From the NCBI GenBank assembly GCA_003518885.1, contig DOXU01000245.1, positions 1-7,276 of the forward strand: DNA of 7,276 bases, written 5' to 3'. The number at the start of each line of letters is the position of its first letter. Position 1 is the first letter of the stretch. Positions 6,754 to 7,276 of the stretch are shown here, piece after piece. Source of the stretch: Oscillospiraceae bacterium (GTDB lineage: Bacteria; Bacillota; Clostridia; Oscillospirales; Ethanoligenentaceae). The translations under genes and the position numbers were made by a program. The notes beneath the pieces are model-generated. The model was not told the origin of the DNA, searched no databases, and worked only from the letters and a program-made list of their open reading frames with translations.

Positions 6754-6840
6754 TACCAAATTCAAAAAATCCTCCATATTTCAATATAATTTTTCGATTT
6801 TCTATGAATATTTCATGAAATCTTCTCATACTGCACAGAA

Positions 6841-6866
6841 GAGGGAAAGCATATAAGCTTTCCCTC
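6841..6866. terminator. Hairpin terminator after the DUF2680-like gene
   Basis: GAGGGAAAGC (6841-6850) and GCTTTCCCTC (6857-6866) are exact reverse complements around an ATATAA loop, a 10-bp stem. It lies 25 nt beyond the stop codon of the 6892-7276 gene. The following minus-strand bases are only moderately T-rich (TTCTGT), so termination may be incomplete. Confidence 0.7.
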
Positions 6867-6891
6867 TCTTGCTAAATCAAGTATGATTCTA

Positions 6892-7276
6892 TCAGAAATG
6901 AATATGACCAACGGTCACTACTTTTTCGCCATCAATCTTTGAAACATTTTGCGCCAACTCCTGATAGATACGAGAGCCATCTTCCTGTGAAAGGCGGCCA
7001 TCTGTCTGCATTGTGCGAATTCTCTGCTGTTGTTTTTCAAGATACGCGTGTTTCAATTGATCAAGAACATTTGTTTTTTTAGCAATCTGCCAAGCCGTCT
7101 GTTGCGGATATTTGCTGTGCAAATCCTTCACACTTTGTTTAGAAAGATCTGCAAGAAGAATGAGAGCCAGATAATCACCACCAACAACATGGTGTCCCGG
7201 TGCACCAGTATGCTCTGACGAAGAGGAACTGGCATTGCCCGAAGCAGAACTATTTGTTGAAGAAGTCGTTTTCTTG
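6892..7276 (-). CDS. Probable exported protein, C-terminal part, DUF2680/YckD-like domain
   Basis: Only the last 127 residues are inside the window; the gene runs in from beyond base 7276 and stops with TGA at 6894-6892. The visible part starts with a Ser/Thr/Asn/Ala low-complexity linker (first 20 or so residues). A short neutral stretch GDYLALILLADLS follows, and then a charged helical segment containing KYPQQTAWQIAKKTNVLDQLK and GRLSQEDGSRIYQEL. The pattern of TAWQIAKK, a following LDQLKxAYLEK helix and an acidic SQEDG turn resembles DUF2680/YckD-type repeats found in exported Firmicute proteins. Function is unknown and the resemblance is from memory of the family. No Cys is present in the visible part. 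The Ser-rich linker suggests an extracytoplasmic location, but the signal peptide region lies outside the window. Confidence 0.7.
   Translation of the reverse strand, partial: KKTTSSTNSSASGNASSSSSEHTGAPGHHVVGGDYLALILLADLSKQSVKDLHSKYPQQTAWQIAKKTNVLDQLKHAYLEKQQQRIRTMQTDGRLSQEDGSRIYQELAQNVSKIDGEKVVTVGHIHF

Noticed and set aside
6596..6829. Minus-strand 77-codon open frame upstream of speA
   Set aside because: No proper ribosome binding site, AT-driven composition, no recognisable domain, and it covers the likely speA promoter and leader.
6608..6856. Plus-strand 82-codon open frame
   Set aside because: It spans the promoter on the other strand and part of the terminator hairpin, has no RBS, and is rich in Ile/Phe/Ser as expected of AT-rich noncoding DNA.

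Overview
The window looks like chromosomal DNA of an anaerobic, low-to-moderate-GC Firmicute, probably a clostridial or Oscillospirales-type bacterium. The grounds are strong AGGAGG-type ribosome binding sites, a membrane-anchored HtrA protease of Gram-positive layout, a SpeA/SpeB putrescine pathway of the Bacillus/Clostridium type, and an oxygen-sensitive-type [4Fe-4S] ATPase activase cassette. The taxonomic call is inference. All convincing genes lie on the minus strand, so transcription runs from high to low coordinates and the layout is given in that order.

(1) 7276-6892: the C-terminal end of a probable exported or surface protein, with a Ser-rich linker and a helical domain resembling DUF2680/YckD. 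A 10-bp hairpin (6841-6866) follows it. (2) 6753-6454: a good sigma-A-type promoter (TTGAAA-17-TACAAT), a leader of about 140 nt with possible structure, and an overlooked 40-codon Cys-rich small ORF with its own RBS and a GTG start. That ORF overlaps the start of speA by 8 nt. (3) 6461-4041: speA (PLP-dependent arginine decarboxylase) and speB (agmatinase). Together they convert arginine to agmatine and then to putrescine plus urea. The spermidine synthase gene speE, often beside speB, is absent here. A long, nearly perfect hairpin (3990-4038) ends this unit.

(4) 3916-893: a tightly packed three-gene unit, with one ATGA overlap and one 4-nt gap. It encodes an HgdC/BadF-type ATPase activase with the two Cys expected to hold the bridging [4Fe-4S] cluster, then two Cys-containing proteins related to the DUF2229 and HGD-D parts of large activase/dehydratase proteins. 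No canonical HgdAB-type dehydratase is present in the window, so the electron acceptor or substrate of this ATP-driven redox module is unknown. This is the most interesting system here. (5) 830-1: a promoter whose -35 box lies within a 12-bp perfect palindrome, then the N-terminal two-thirds or so of an HtrA/DegP-type serine protease cut by the window edge.

No rRNA, tRNA, CRISPR array, insertion sequence or attachment site was seen. The plus strand carries no convincing gene.
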